Part shown: positions 8,539-20,694 of the stretch, in pieces
Numbering within the stretch: the first letter of the stretch is position 1
Layout: every line of letters starts with the position of its first letter
Assembly: GCF_000971275.1 (NCBI RefSeq)
Contig: NZ_LAPV01000166.1
Location: 37,709-101,708 of the forward strand
Direction: 5' to 3'
Source: Devosia psychrophila
Lineage (GTDB): Bacteria > Pseudomonadota > Alphaproteobacteria > Rhizobiales > Devosiaceae
DNA length: 64,000 nt
Notes under the pieces: generated by a model
Databases searched by the model: none
Told to the model about the DNA's origin: nothing
Seen by the model: the letters and a program-made list of their open reading frames with translations, nothing else
Position numbers and translations under genes: made by a program

Positions 8539-9795
8539 TTGGCACGGTCTTCTTATCTGTTCACTTCAGAATCTGTTTCCGAAGGACATCCCGACAAGGT
8601 CTGTGACCGGATTTCCGACGAGATCGTCGACCTGGTTTTCCGCGAGGCGCAGAAGTCCGGGATGGATCCGTCGAAGGTGCGCATCGCCTGCGAAACGCTG
8701 GCTACCACCAACCGCGTGGTGATTGCCGGTGAAGTACGCGTCCCCGAAACGCTGCTGAAGAAGGACAAGGACGGCCAGATCGTGCTGGACGCCGCCGGCT
8801 CGCCAGTGGTCAATCCGAGCAAGTTCAAGTCGGCCGCCCGCAAGGCCATTCGCGCCATCGGCTATGAGCAGTCTGGTTTCCACTGGAAGACCGCCAAGAT
8901 CGACGTGCTGCTGCACGGCCAGTCGGCGGATATCGCGCAGGGCGTGGATGAAGCCGGCAATAAGGATGTGGGCGCTGGCGACCAGGGCATCATGTTCGGC
9001 TATGCCAGCCGCGAGACCCCGGAATTGCTGCCCGCGCCGATCTATTACGCGCACAAGATTCTCGAAGTGCTGACGCTAGCGCGCAAAGAGGGCACTGGTC
9101 CGGCCAAGGTGCTCGGCCCCGATGCCAAGAGCCAGGTCACCGTGCGTTATGAAGACGGCAAGCCGGTTGGCGTTACGCAGATCGTGCTGTCGACGCAGCA
9201 TCTCGATGAAACGCTAACCTCGGCCGACGTTCGCACGATCGTCGAGCCCTATATCCGCGAAGCCCTGCCGGAAGGCTGGATCGACGACAACACCGTGTGG
9301 CACATCAATCCCACCGGCAAGTTCGTGGTCGGGGGCCCTGATGGCGACGCTGGCCTCACCGGCCGCAAGATCATCGTCGACACCTATGGTGGCGCAGCGC
9401 CCCACGGTGGCGGCGCTTTTTCGGGCAAGGATCCGACTAAGGTCGATCGTTCGGCGGCTTATGCCGCGCGCTACCTTGCCAAGAATGTGGTTGCTGCCGG
9501 CCTTGCCGATCGCGCCACGATCCAGCTTGCCTATGCCATCGGCGTGGCGCAGCCGCTGTCGATCTATGTCGATCTGCATGGCACGGGCAAGGTTGAAGAG
9601 ACCGCGGTCGAAGCCGTTCTCGGCAAGGTCATGGACCTCACCCCGCACGGCATCCGCACCCATCTCGATCTGAACAAGCCAATCTATGCCAAGACTTCGG
9701 CCTACGGTCATTTTGGCCGCAAGCCCGGCCGCGACGGCTCGTTCTCGTGGGAAAAGACCGATCTGGTCGCCGCCCTCAAGGCCGCATTGAAATAG
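8539..9795 (+). CDS. metK: S-adenosylmethionine synthetase
   Basis: Makes S-adenosylmethionine from methionine and ATP in the cytoplasm. 418 aa. Motifs: [12 protein letters not shown] (about 9-20), [12 protein letters not shown] (127-138), [12 protein letters not shown] (145-156, ATP/P-loop), and later [13 protein letters not shown] and the glycine-rich [20 protein letters not shown] segment around residues 72-115 is longer than in E. coli, as in other alphaproteobacteria. The start is TTG at 8539: AGGGGA lies seven bases upstream and the protein then begins [12 protein letters not shown]. Upstream lies the 26-bp palindrome. Followed by a small membrane-protein gene and trmB. Confidence 0.96.
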   Translation: MARSSYLFTSESVSEGHPDKVCDRISDEIVDLVFREAQKSGMDPSKVRIACETLATTNRVVIAGEVRVPETLLKKDKDGQIVLDAAGSPVVNPSKFKSAARKAIRAIGYEQSGFHWKTAKIDVLLHGQSADIAQGVDEAGNKDVGAGDQGIMFGYASRETPELLPAPIYYAHKILEVLTLARKEGTGPAKVLGPDAKSQVTVRYEDGKPVGVTQIVLSTQHLDETLTSADVRTIVEPYIREALPEGWIDDNTVWHINPTGKFVVGGPDGDAGLTGRKIIVDTYGGAAPHGGGAFSGKDPTKVDRSAAYAARYLAKNVVAAGLADRATIQLAYAIGVAQPLSIYVDLHGTGKVEETAVEAVLGKVMDLTPHGIRTHLDLNKPIYAKTSAYGHFGRKPGRDGSFSWEKTDLVAALKAALK

Positions 9796-9879
9796 GTTTC
9801 AGATCAACTTTTGGCGTTCGGACTTAGCTACCCGGTCCGGACGCCCCATATCTCCGGAAGCATTGCCGCCGGAGTTTTC

Positions 9880-10041
9880 ATGCCCAACAACGTCTATCGC
9901 TTTCGCCGCCTCAAATGGGGTGCACCCAAGCGGTTCGAGGCCACGCCGGGCAGTGCGCGACCTCCCGCCTTTGGCTGGGATACCCTTGCCATCGTCGCCG
10001 GTCTCGTGGTCATAGGCACACTTCTGTACTTTCTGATCTAG
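9880..10041 (+). CDS. Small membrane protein, 53 aa
   Basis: MPNNVYRFRRLKWGAPKR is a short basic N-terminal region; the C-terminus (TLAIVAGLVVIGTLLYFLI) is one hydrophobic span ending at the stop codon, a tail-anchored layout. GGAG lies five bases before ATG 9880; the longer upstream reading lacks such a site. It is six bases from trmB and probably cotranscribed with it. No family recognised. Confidence 0.65.
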   Translation: MPNNVYRFRRLKWGAPKRFEATPGSARPPAFGWDTLAIVAGLVVIGTLLYFLI

Positions 10042-10047
10042 GCCGTC

Positions 10048-10752
10048 ATGACCGACCACCAGCTTCCCAAGACCCGTTCAGGCGAACCGCGTGCTTTTTT
10101 TGGCCGGCGGTCCGGCAAGAAGCTGCATGGCGGGCAGCAGGCGGTGTTTGACGCCACGTTGCCTGATCTTGAGTTCAAGCTTAGCGGCGCGCTCGATCCG
10201 CGCAGCCTGTTTCCCAAAGCCGAGAAGATCATCGTCGAAATCGGCTACGGCGGCGGCGAGCATCTGGCGGTCGAAGCAGGTCGGCACCCTGACACAGGCT
10301 ACATCGGCTGCGAGGTGTTCACCGGTGGCATCGGCAAGATGGTGCAGACCATTGCCGCCGAGAACCTGCGCAATATCAGGCTGTTCACCGATGATGCGTT
10401 CAAGCTGCTGGTCGAGCTGCCCGACGCGTCGCTGGACGAGGTTTATCTGCTATATCCCGATCCCTGGCCCAAAACGCGTCATCACAAGCGCCGCTTTGTA
10501 TCGCCGACCACACTGAACGAACTGGCCCGGGTGATCCGCACGGGAGGGCTGTTCCACTTCGCCACCGATATCGAGGATTATGCGAACTGGACACTAGCCC
10601 ATATTGTTCGTGAGCCTCAGTTCAGCTTTACGCCGGGAAAACCGGGCAGCTGGCATGAGCCTTACGAGGGTTGGGAGGCGACGCGCTATGAGCAGAAAGC
10701 CCGCCGCGAAGGGCGCCTGATCAGTTTCTATTTCAGCTTCCTGCGGCAGTGA
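10048..10752 (+). CDS. trmB: tRNA (guanine-46-N7)-methyltransferase
   Basis: 234 aa. Class I SAM-dependent methyltransferase forming m7G46 in tRNA variable loops. Motif I is IVEIGYGGGEHLAVEA (near residue 62); the signature YPDPWPKTRHHKRRF (about 136-150) is diagnostic of TrmB, containing the catalytic Asp region. The tail ARREGRLISFYFSFLRQ is typical. metK-trmB adjacency is common in the order. Confidence 0.94.
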   Translation: MTDHQLPKTRSGEPRAFFGRRSGKKLHGGQQAVFDATLPDLEFKLSGALDPRSLFPKAEKIIVEIGYGGGEHLAVEAGRHPDTGYIGCEVFTGGIGKMVQTIAAENLRNIRLFTDDAFKLLVELPDASLDEVYLLYPDPWPKTRHHKRRFVSPTTLNELARVIRTGGLFHFATDIEDYANWTLAHIVREPQFSFTPGKPGSWHEPYEGWEATRYEQKARREGRLISFYFSFLRQ

Positions 10753-10873
10753 CTGTGCCGCTTTGGCGAACGCTGAAGTCGTTACCTATGTCAAAGTTTA
10801 ATACGACCTGGCACTGGTAGTGCCGCAATCGCGCCCCATATCGGACCTTCGACAAGCAGTTCCGGGGTTCGCC

Positions 10874-11257
10874 ATGTCTACTTTGTCCACATCCAGCCAG
10901 CACGATTTTCAGGTGTTGACGGTGAAACCCGGCAAGTGGACCCTGACGGTGGTTACCCTGCTGCGCGGCGAGACGCGGCGATTTAACGAGATCAAGCGAG
11001 CCGGGGGGATATCGCAAAAGACACTGACAACGACGCTGCGCGAACTCGAGCGAGACGGATTCGTCACCCGCACTATGTTTGCGACCATTCCGCCGCGCGT
11101 CGACTATGAATTGACCGAACTTGGTCAGGAGCTGTTGCTGCTGGCCGATAGCTTGCGCAATTTTGCAGATCGCAATGGCGCCATGGTCAGGGCGGCCCGG
11201 GAACGTTTCGATGCCCATGGCGGGGAGCCGCCGATACGGATTGTGCAGGCCAGCTAA
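10874..11257 (+). CDS. HxlR-family winged-helix regulator
   Basis: 127-aa transcription factor. The HxlR signature is visible: GKWTLTVVTLLRGETRRFNEIKR, then GISQKTLTTTLRELERDGFV (recognition helix and wing) and PPRVDYELTELG. Many HxlR proteins sense redox or aldehyde signals through an N-terminal cysteine; this one has no cysteine in that region. ATG 10874 is used; the longer reading from 10820 adds residues unlike the family. No divergently oriented target gene is adjacent, so its regulon is unknown. Confidence 0.88.
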   Translation: MSTLSTSSQHDFQVLTVKPGKWTLTVVTLLRGETRRFNEIKRAGGISQKTLTTTLRELERDGFVTRTMFATIPPRVDYELTELGQELLLLADSLRNFADRNGAMVRAARERFDAHGGEPPIRIVQAS

Positions 11258-11268
11258 AGCGGCATACG

Positions 11269-11294
11269 GGTGCCGCCGGCGAACCGGCGGCACC
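11269..11294. terminator. Bidirectional hairpin between convergent genes
   Basis: A perfect 11-bp stem, GGTGCCGCCGG with CCGGCGGCACC, around a CGAA tetraloop, lies exactly between two convergent stop codons (11257 and 11307). No T run on either side, so it is a stable 3'-end hairpin of uncertain intrinsic strength. Confidence 0.6.
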
Positions 11295-11306
11295 GTGGCA
11301 GGCTAT

Positions 11307-11582
11307 CTAGAGAGTAACCCGCTGCAGCGAACCAGGCGTGTAGAATTGCATTGCCTGAGTGCCGTCTTCGAGGGTCACGTAAGCGCGAACCAGGCCGTTC
11401 CAGTCTTCCACCGAACTTGCATCGATGCCGCGCTGCTGCAGCTGGGAAATGATGGAGTTGCTGGTGAAATCACGTGTCGCCTCGGAAGGATTGTCGCCAA
11501 AGATGGATTCGGCAAAGGCGGGTGCGGCAGCGCCTGCAAAGGCAGCAACGGCGACGAGTGCGATAACTGTGTTCTTGATCAT
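11307..11582 (-). CDS. Small secreted protein, 91 aa
   Basis: MIKNTVIALVAVAAFAGAAAPAFA is a textbook Sec signal peptide with the AFA cleavage box, leaving about 67 residues in the periplasm (ESIFGDNPSEATRDFTSNSI...). The mature part is polar with no cysteine. I recognise no domain; a small PepSY-like or stress-related periplasmic protein is possible but unsupported. AAAGGAAC lies eight bases upstream of ATG 11582. Convergent with the HxlR gene. Confidence 0.7.
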   Translation of the reverse strand: MIKNTVIALVAVAAFAGAAAPAFAESIFGDNPSEATRDFTSNSIISQLQQRGIDASSVEDWNGLVRAYVTLEDGTQAMQFYTPGSLQRVTL

Positions 11583-12149
11583 TTCAGATGTTCCTTTCGT
11601 TGAACAACCTGGAAATGATACTGCCCCGACCAATCCTCAAGGGACGATTTCGCGGAATCCACCCCTTGAACTTCAGGTAAACATCCCGAGCGTTTTATAA
11701 AGGAAATCAAGGGGTTATAGACCGCCCTAGTTTCCCAGATGCTACCGGGTTTCATTTTTGTGACGCTCCGGCCAGCAAGGGTTTTCGGTTGCTGGAACCG
11801 ATCTGGAGGGGTGCTTCGGCTGTCGAGGGAAGACCATCCTGCCGACGCGCATGCAGATTTTGAGCGGCAAATGGTCACCCGCAATGGGCGACGCTATCAT
11901 GTCGAGAAGCTGCCTTATTTTGATTTTGACGAGGATCGGCTGCAAAGGGCCGGCCGCCCGCGCCAGATTGGCGTGTTCCACGACCGAAACGAGGCGCCTC
12001 AGGTCGCGAGTTGGTCGGCTCAAGCGTGAAGCCTTGCCACTCCGCAGCAATGGCGCTATATAGGCGCCAACATCTCTAGCATTTGCAGAGTGGGAGCCTC
12101 CCCGGCCCCGCTCTTTTTTATTACCGTCTTCTGGAAATTTTGGGGAACG
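11583..12149. other. 567-bp intergenic region before rimP, no supported gene
   Basis: Open frames of 70-96 codons exist here on the plus strand (11739-12029 and 11851-12063), but neither has a convincing ribosome site and both give Arg/His-rich low-information translations. The region should hold the promoters of the secreted protein (minus) and of the rimP-nusA-ylxR-infB operon (plus). The AT-richer stretch 11585-11760 is the likeliest promoter zone. I see no named RNA. Confidence 0.4.
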
Positions 12150-12833
12150 ATGAGCTTCGACCTCACCGAACAGCGCTTTATCAAGGAAACGGGCCTCGAA
12201 GCCCGGGTTTCCCGTATTGTCGAGCCGGTGGCCAATGGCCTTGGCTTCTCTCTCGTGCGGGTAAAAATCACCCAGGAAAACGGCTGCACGCTGCAGATCA
12301 TGGCCGAAGACGAGAATGGGCGATTCACCATCGTCAATTGCGAGAAGCTGTCCAAGGATTTGTCGCCGGCGCTTGACGTGGAGGACCCGATCGAGCGCGA
12401 ATATCATCTGGAAGTCAGCTCCCCCGGTATCGACCGGCCGCTGGTGCGCCGCCGTGACTTTGCCGCCTATATCGGCCATGACGTCAAAATCGAACTCTCG
12501 GACATGATCAATGGCCGCAAGCGCTTTCGCGGCTTCATCAAGGCCGTGGACGACGATGCGTTGGTGATCACCCTGCCCGACGCCCCAACCGGCACCGACC
12601 CCGACCATCGCCTGCCCTTCATCACCATTGGCGAAGCCAAGCTGGTGATGACCGATGCATTGATGGAAAAGGCCCGGATCGACCAGGAAGCCCACCCCAT
12701 CGACGACGATGAGACCGAAACGGTCGAATACGCCGAAGCCGACAATGACGACGAAACCTCTCAAGCCGACGACCCTGAGACCGAAACGGTCGAGGATACG
12801 GCGGAATCCAATCCTCCCAGGGAGACCAAGTAA
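12150..12833 (+). CDS. rimP: Ribosome maturation factor RimP
   Basis: Assists 30S assembly around S12 and S19. 227 aa, longer than the usual 150-200, because after the two RimP domains it carries an acidic tail of about 50 residues (DDDETETVEYAEADNDDETS and similar). The core motif EVSSPGIDRPL (near residue 90) is diagnostic. ATG 12150 has TGGGGA five bases before it. The stop codon directly abuts nusA (TAAATG), the standard operon. The tail contains a repeated ETETVE motif and looks disordered. Confidence 0.94.
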   Translation: MSFDLTEQRFIKETGLEARVSRIVEPVANGLGFSLVRVKITQENGCTLQIMAEDENGRFTIVNCEKLSKDLSPALDVEDPIEREYHLEVSSPGIDRPLVRRRDFAAYIGHDVKIELSDMINGRKRFRGFIKAVDDDALVITLPDAPTGTDPDHRLPFITIGEAKLVMTDALMEKARIDQEAHPIDDDETETVEYAEADNDDETSQADDPETETVEDTAESNPPRETK

Positions 12834-14435
12834 ATGGCCGTTAGTGCGAACCGCCTCGAGCTGTTGCAGATCGCAGATGCCGTTGCCCGCGAGAAATCGA
12901 TCGACCGCATGGTCGTGATCGAGGCAATGCAGGACGCCATGGAAAAGGCCGCCAAGGGGCGTTACGGCGCGGAGACCGAGATCAAGGTCGAGATCAATCC
13001 TCGTTCGGGCGAAACCCGGATGTGGCGCCTGCTGGAAATCGTCGAGACGGTTGAAGAGACCAGCCGCCAGGTCGATCTAAAGTTTGCCCAGATCAAGTCG
13101 CCGGAAGCCAAGGTCGGCGATTTCCTGACCGAGCCGCTGCCGCCGATGGAATTCGGCCGTATCGCTGCGCAGTCCGCCAAGCAGGTCATCGTGCAGAAGG
13201 TGCGCGATGCCGAACGCGAGCGCATGTATGACGAATATTTCAACCGCATTGGCGAGATCGTCAACGGCACCGTCAAACGCGTCGAATATGGCAATGTGAT
13301 CGTCGACCTGGGTCGTGGCGAAGCCATCATCCGCCGCGACGAGCTGATCCCGCGCGAAATGTTCCGCTATGGCGACCGCGTTCGTGCCTATGTGTATGAC
13401 GTGCGCCGCGAACAGCGCGGTCCTCAGATTTTCCTGTCGCGCACCCATCCGCAGTTCATGGCCAAGCTGTTCATGCAGGAAGTGCCCGAGATCTATGATG
13501 GCGTCATCACCATCCGTTCGATCGCCCGCGATCCGGGTTCGCGCGCCAAGATTGCCGTGACCTCCAATGACAGCTCGATCGATCCGGTCGGCGCTTGCGT
13601 TGGTATGCGCGGTTCGCGCGTTCAGGCCGTCGTGGCCGAACTGCAGGGCGAAAAGATCGACATCATTCCGTGGACGGACACCATTGCCGACCTCGTAGTG
13701 AGTGCTCTGCAGCCGGCCGACGTTGCCAAGGTAGTGCTCGACGAGCAGGCCGAGCGCATCGAAGTCGTGGTGCCAGATGAGCAGCTGTCGCTGGCTATCG
13801 GCCGTCGTGGCCAGAATGTGCGTCTTGCCAGCCAGTTGATCGGCTGGGATATCGATATCCTGACCGAGCAGGAAGAAAGCGAACGTCGCCAGAAGGAATT
13901 CTCCGAGCGCTCGAGCCTGTTCATGACAGCCCTTGACGTTGACGAGATGGTTGCCCAACTATTGGCCTCCGAAGGGTTCTCCTCGGTCGAAGAACTAGCC
14001 TATATCGATGCGAATGAAATCGCTTCGATCGAAGGCTTCGACGAAGAGACCGCTGGCGAAATCCAAAACCGCGCTACCGAATATCTGGCGGCTATCGACC
14101 GCGCCCATGACGACGAGCGTAAGGCGCTGGGCGTCGAGGACGAGCTGTACGAAATCGCTGGCCTTACCGCATCCATGCTGGTTGCGCTGGGCAAGGAAGA
14201 TATCAAGACGGTGGAAGACTTTGCCGGTTGCGCCGCCGATGACCTGATTGGCTGGAGTGAACGCAAGGACGGCGAGACCAAGCGTTTCGAAGGCACTTTC
14301 AAGGACTTCCCGGTGAGCCGTGAAGAAGCCGAAGACATGATCATGCAGGCCCGTATCAAGGCCGGCTGGATCAATGCAGAAGACCTGCCACCTGTCGAAG
14401 GCGAAAAAGTCGCCGACGAAGAGGCGACGGCTTAA
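12834..14435 (+). CDS. nusA: Transcription termination/antitermination factor NusA
   Basis: 533 aa, normal for alphaproteobacteria. Order: N-terminal RNA polymerase-binding domain (about 1-125), S1 domain ([21 protein letters not shown], about 140-160), two KH domains (including [18 protein letters not shown] and [19 protein letters not shown]), then helical repeats ending in acidic residues. Modulates pausing, termination and rRNA antitermination with RNA polymerase. Second gene of rimP-nusA-ylxR-infB. Confidence 0.97.
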   Translation: MAVSANRLELLQIADAVAREKSIDRMVVIEAMQDAMEKAAKGRYGAETEIKVEINPRSGETRMWRLLEIVETVEETSRQVDLKFAQIKSPEAKVGDFLTEPLPPMEFGRIAAQSAKQVIVQKVRDAERERMYDEYFNRIGEIVNGTVKRVEYGNVIVDLGRGEAIIRRDELIPREMFRYGDRVRAYVYDVRREQRGPQIFLSRTHPQFMAKLFMQEVPEIYDGVITIRSIARDPGSRAKIAVTSNDSSIDPVGACVGMRGSRVQAVVAELQGEKIDIIPWTDTIADLVVSALQPADVAKVVLDEQAERIEVVVPDEQLSLAIGRRGQNVRLASQLIGWDIDILTEQEESERRQKEFSERSSLFMTALDVDEMVAQLLASEGFSSVEELAYIDANEIASIEGFDEETAGEIQNRATEYLAAIDRAHDDERKALGVEDELYEIAGLTASMLVALGKEDIKTVEDFAGCAADDLIGWSERKDGETKRFEGTFKDFPVSREEAEDMIMQARIKAGWINAEDLPPVEGEKVADEEATA

Positions 14436-14458
14436 GCCGTTTCGGAGCGAAGGACCAG

Positions 14459-15152
14459 ATGGCCCGGCGCGAGGAAACGACACGGATGTGTGCACTGACA
14501 CGGGCCGAAAAGCCCGTGGCAGAGCTGATCCGTTTCGTACTGGGGCCGGACGGTGTGCTGGTCCCCGACACCGATGCCAAGGCCGAGGGCCGCGGCGTCT
14601 GGATCAGCCTCAACAAGGTCCTCGTGGCCGAGGCCGTCAAAAAGAAGGTCTTTGCCCGCAGCCTCAAGACCGAGGTCAAACTGCCCGAAGACCTGCCCGG
14701 CCTGACGCAGACCCGGCTTGAAGGGCGCTACCTCAATGCGCTGGGCATGGCCCGCAAGGCGGGTCAGTTGACCTTTGGCGCCACCAAGGTGCGTGCCCTG
14801 ATCGACAATGGAAGCCTGATCGCACTGATCACGGCAACCGATGCAGCAGAAGACGGCCGCAGCAAAATGGTCGGCCCGCTCAAAGCGCTGCATTACGCCG
14901 CCGAAGAAGAAGGAATTGAAGGCTTCGAAGTGCCCCATTTCGAATTGCTCAACTCAGAGCAAATGGGTTTGGCACTTGGCCTTGAAAATGTGATACATGC
15001 TGCCCTCACAAGAGGGGCGGCAGCCCAAGCAGCAGTAGAAAAGGCCCGGAGACTGGCCCTTTATACTGCTAAACCGACGGAAAAGGACACCGACCGCGCC
15101 GCGGTTGACGGTGACCTTTTGCCCGAGGCCACCGACGAAAGACGCGAGATAC

Positions 15153-15160
<8 letters not shown>
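14459..15160 (+). CDS. ylxR: YlxR (DUF448) plus L7Ae-like RNA-binding protein
   Basis: 233 aa. The N-terminal YlxR domain (about 1-85) shows [19 protein letters not shown] and GRGVWIS; the first half resembles the classic CxxC-type YlxR but retains only one cysteine. The second domain (about 95-190) resembles L7Ae/L30e ([20 protein letters not shown]). Such fused proteins sit between nusA and infB across alphaproteobacteria and are thought to bind RNA. The 3' end overlaps the infB start by eight bases. Confidence 0.9.
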
Positions 15161-18041
<2,881 letters not shown>

Positions 18042-18061
18042 GGCGTCATGCAATAATTTGA

Positions 18062-18095
18062 GAAACGGGCGTCCAATCGGGCGCCCGTTTCGTTT
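18062..18095 (+). terminator. Intrinsic terminator of the nusA-infB operon
   Basis: GAAACGGGCG (18062-18071) pairs perfectly with CGCCCGTTTC (18082-18091), 20 bases past the infB stop. The stem ends in TTTC followed by GTTTG, a modest T-rich tail. It is the reason to think rbfA/truB transcription is not continued from infB here. Confidence 0.75.
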
Positions 18096-18125
18096 GAGCC
18101 GTAGCCTCACCTATCCGGAGACAGC

Positions 18126-19676
18126 ATGGATCTCGTGGTTATCCTTGGCGACCAGCTGACGCTAGACGTGACCGCGCTGCGGGCAAGCACGCCTGAAACT
18201 GCCGTCGTACTGATGGCGGAGGTAGGAACCGAGACCAGCTACGCCTGGCATCACAAGCAAAAGCTGGTGCTGGTGCTCTCGGCGATGCGGCATTTTGCTG
18301 ACGAACTGCGTCAACATGGCTGGATGGTCGACTACGTCACTCTGCCCAATCCCAACAACACCCAAAGCCTTGATGGCGAGGTTTTACGCGCTGTGGGTCG
18401 GCATACGGTCGAGCGCATCGTCACCACCGAGGCCGCCGAGTGGCGCGTCCGTGCCATGCAGCGCGGATGGGCGGAACTGACTGGGCTCAGTGTCGAGATT
18501 GAGCAAGACGATCGCTTCATCGCCAGCCACGCAACGTTCGATGGCTGGGCCGATGGTCGGCGCGAGTGGACCATGGAGTTCTTTTATCGGGAGATGCGCC
18601 GGAAAACCGGGCTGCTGCTCGATGGCGGCCGACAGCCGCTCGGCGGCCGATGGAACTTTGACGCGGAGAACCGCAAGACCGCCAAGCCCGATCTGTTCAT
18701 GCCCAAGCCGCTGAGCTTCCCGCCTGACACTATCACGCGCGAGGTGATGGAGCTGGTCAGCACCCAGTTTGCCGACAATCCGGGGCGGCAGGAGCGGTTT
18801 GGATATGCCGTTACGCGCGCCGATGCGGAGCGCGCGCGGGCTCATTTCCTCGATGCAATGCTGCCGCGCTTTGGCGACTATCAGGACGCAATGCTGACAA
18901 GCGAGCAAACGCTCTACCATTCCGTCCTGTCACCCTACATCAACCTTGGCCTGCTCGATCCGCTGGCTTTATGCCGGGCTGCAGAGGTCGAATATCTCGA
19001 GGGCAGGGCGCCTCTCAACAGCGTCGAGGGCTTCATTCGCCAGATTATCGGCTGGCGAGAGTATATGCGCGGTGTCTACTGGCATGAGATGCCTGCCTAT
19101 CGCGACCGCAATGCGCTCGGTGCAAAACTCGACCTGCCCTGGTTCTACTGGGATGGCCAGACCGAAATGAACTGCCTGGCGCAAGCCATCGGCCAGACGC
19201 TGGAGACTGCCTATGCCCATCACATCCAGCGCTTGATGATCACCGGCAACTTTGCCATGCTGGCAGGCGTCGACCCGTTCCAGGTGCATGAATGGTATCT
19301 GGCGATCTACATCGATGCGTTCGAGTGGGTTGAATTGCCCAATACGCTGGGCATGAGCCAGTTTGGCGACGGCGGCCTGGTGGGCTCCAAGCCCTATGCC
19401 GCCAGCGCCAACTACATCTCGAAAATGAGCGATTATTGCGAGGGCTGCCGCTTCAATCCCAAGTTGCGGCATGGGCCCAATGCTTGCCCGTTCAACGCGC
19501 TGTACTGGGATTTTCTGGCACGAAACCGGCAGGTTTTGGCCGCCAATACACGGATGAAGCGCAACTACATGGTCTGGGACCGGATGGATCCGGCCGAGCA
19601 AAGCGCAACGCTTGCTCATGCGGCCGTCGTGCTGGGACATCTCGAAACAGAGGCCAAGCGACGGTCCGGCGCATAA
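18126..19676 (+). CDS. phrB: Iron-sulfur (6-4) photolyase, PhrB / FeS-BCP family
   Basis: 516-aa member of the cryptochrome/photolyase group with a 4Fe-4S cluster (deoxyribodipyrimidine photolyase-related). Agrobacterium PhrB, the studied member, repairs (6-4) photoproducts and binds FAD and a lumazine. The four cluster cysteines fall at residues 350, 438, 441 and 454 (EMNC, DYCEGC, PNAC), the same numbering I recall for Agrobacterium PhrB. The FAD-binding core is seen in ITGNFAMLAGVDPFQVHEW and YIDAFEWVELPNTLGMSQ. Free-standing gene, closed by a terminator. Confidence 0.92.
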   Translation: MDLVVILGDQLTLDVTALRASTPETAVVLMAEVGTETSYAWHHKQKLVLVLSAMRHFADELRQHGWMVDYVTLPNPNNTQSLDGEVLRAVGRHTVERIVTTEAAEWRVRAMQRGWAELTGLSVEIEQDDRFIASHATFDGWADGRREWTMEFFYREMRRKTGLLLDGGRQPLGGRWNFDAENRKTAKPDLFMPKPLSFPPDTITREVMELVSTQFADNPGRQERFGYAVTRADAERARAHFLDAMLPRFGDYQDAMLTSEQTLYHSVLSPYINLGLLDPLALCRAAEVEYLEGRAPLNSVEGFIRQIIGWREYMRGVYWHEMPAYRDRNALGAKLDLPWFYWDGQTEMNCLAQAIGQTLETAYAHHIQRLMITGNFAMLAGVDPFQVHEWYLAIYIDAFEWVELPNTLGMSQFGDGGLVGSKPYAASANYISKMSDYCEGCRFNPKLRHGPNACPFNALYWDFLARNRQVLAANTRMKRNYMVWDRMDPAEQSATLAHAAVVLGHLETEAKRRSGA

Positions 19677-19680
19677 AAAA

Positions 19681-19705
19681 GCCCGCTCGGTGAGCGGGCC
19701 TTTCG
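19681..19705 (+). terminator. Intrinsic terminator after phrB
   Basis: GCCCGCTC (19681-19688) pairs with GAGCGGGC (19692-19699) around GGT, followed by CTTTCG and preceded by an A6 run, so it may act for the convergent minus-strand transcript as well. Confidence 0.75.
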
Positions 19706-19808
19706 ATGTTGATCCCGGGCCCTTGTCGCGGCAGCAGAAAACTTTGCTCCGGTGACTACGGATTCCGAAACAAGGCGTCCCACTGCCGCGGCAGTGGCCC
19801 CGGATTGT

Positions 19809-20456
19809 TTAGTTGATCACGACGACTTTCGCGCCAACCGGCACGCGGGCGTAAAGATCGATAATGTCTTGGTTCATCAGGCGGATGCAGCCCGAGGAAA
19901 CGTTGGTGCCGATGGTGTAGGGCTCGGTGGTGCCGTGCAGACGGAACAACGTGTCGGCGCCATTCTTGTAGAGGTAGAGCGCGCGTGGGCCGAGCGGGTT
20001 GGTCGAGCCACCCTCAAGGCCGCCGGCATAGGCGCCGTAACGGTCGGGTTCGCGCTTGATCATTGCCTGGGTCGGAGTCCAGCGTGGCCATTCAGCCTTG
20101 CGGCCGACGCTGGCCGTGCCGCGGAACACCAGGGCTTCGCTCTTGCCAACGCCGACGCCGTAGCGCAGCGCGCGACCGCCTTCGAGGACGAGGAAGAGAA
20201 AGCGGTTGGGGGTATCGACCACGATCGTACCGGGGCGCTCGGAGGTGATGTAGGGCACTTCCTGGCGCCAGAACTGGGGGTCAACACGACGCAGGTCCAT
20301 GGCAGCCACCGGGAACTTTTCGTTCGGCAGGGCGCCATACATGGCCTGGTAATAGGGATCGATCTGCGGCTCCTGCACGACTGGCGTGCGGGTGGAGGAG
20401 CAGGCGGCCAAAGCCAGGGCAGGCAGGCCGATCATGAACAAACGACGAGAGAGCAA
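19809..20456 (-). CDS. L,D-transpeptidase lipoprotein (YkuD domain)
   Basis: 215 aa. Starts at a TTG (20456), giving a signal sequence LLSRRLFMIGLPALALAAC with a lipobox ending LAAC, so it should be a lipoprotein acylated at Cys20. The YkuD domain has the catalytic motif SSGCIRLMNQD (catalytic Cys near residue 189) preceded by RLHGTTEPYTIG. Role: makes 3-3 cross-links in peptidoglycan or attaches proteins to it; which one cannot be told. AGGA lies upstream of the TTG at usual spacing; the reading from 20549 has no signal at its N-terminus. About 240 bp downstream of the pnp 3' end, on the same strand. Confidence 0.9.
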   Translation of the reverse strand: MLSRRLFMIGLPALALAACSSTRTPVVQEPQIDPYYQAMYGALPNEKFPVAAMDLRRVDPQFWRQEVPYITSERPGTIVVDTPNRFLFLVLEGGRALRYGVGVGKSEALVFRGTASVGRKAEWPRWTPTQAMIKREPDRYGAYAGGLEGGSTNPLGPRALYLYKNGADTLFRLHGTTEPYTIGTNVSSGCIRLMNQDIIDLYARVPVGAKVVVIN

Positions 20457-20645
20457 GACAAATCCTGGGGCAGGGGTGACGCGAAAAACTGTGGGTGGCC
20501 AATGACCTAAGCTGCGACCAAATGGTGCGCTAGTGCAGGAAAGCCTCATTCGCCTAACGGGGCGTAACCAAGGCGGTTCCTCGCGTCAATGTGATGATTT
20601 TGCAGTGTTGCAAGGGCGCCACATCGATCCGATTGAACAAAAGAA

Positions 20646-20669
20646 AAGGCCCGGATCGCTCCGGGCCTT
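20646..20669 (-). terminator. Intrinsic terminator of pnp
   Basis: AAGGCCCGGA and TCCGGGCCTT form a perfect 10-bp stem around TCGC. On the minus strand it is followed by TTTTCTTTTG. It begins 25 bases past the pnp stop. Confidence 0.85.
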
Positions 20670-20694
20670 CCAAAGATGAACGGATTCTGCACGC

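Noticed and set aside
11739..12029. 96-codon open frame before rimP
   Set aside because: No ribosome site, no domain; kept as intergenic.
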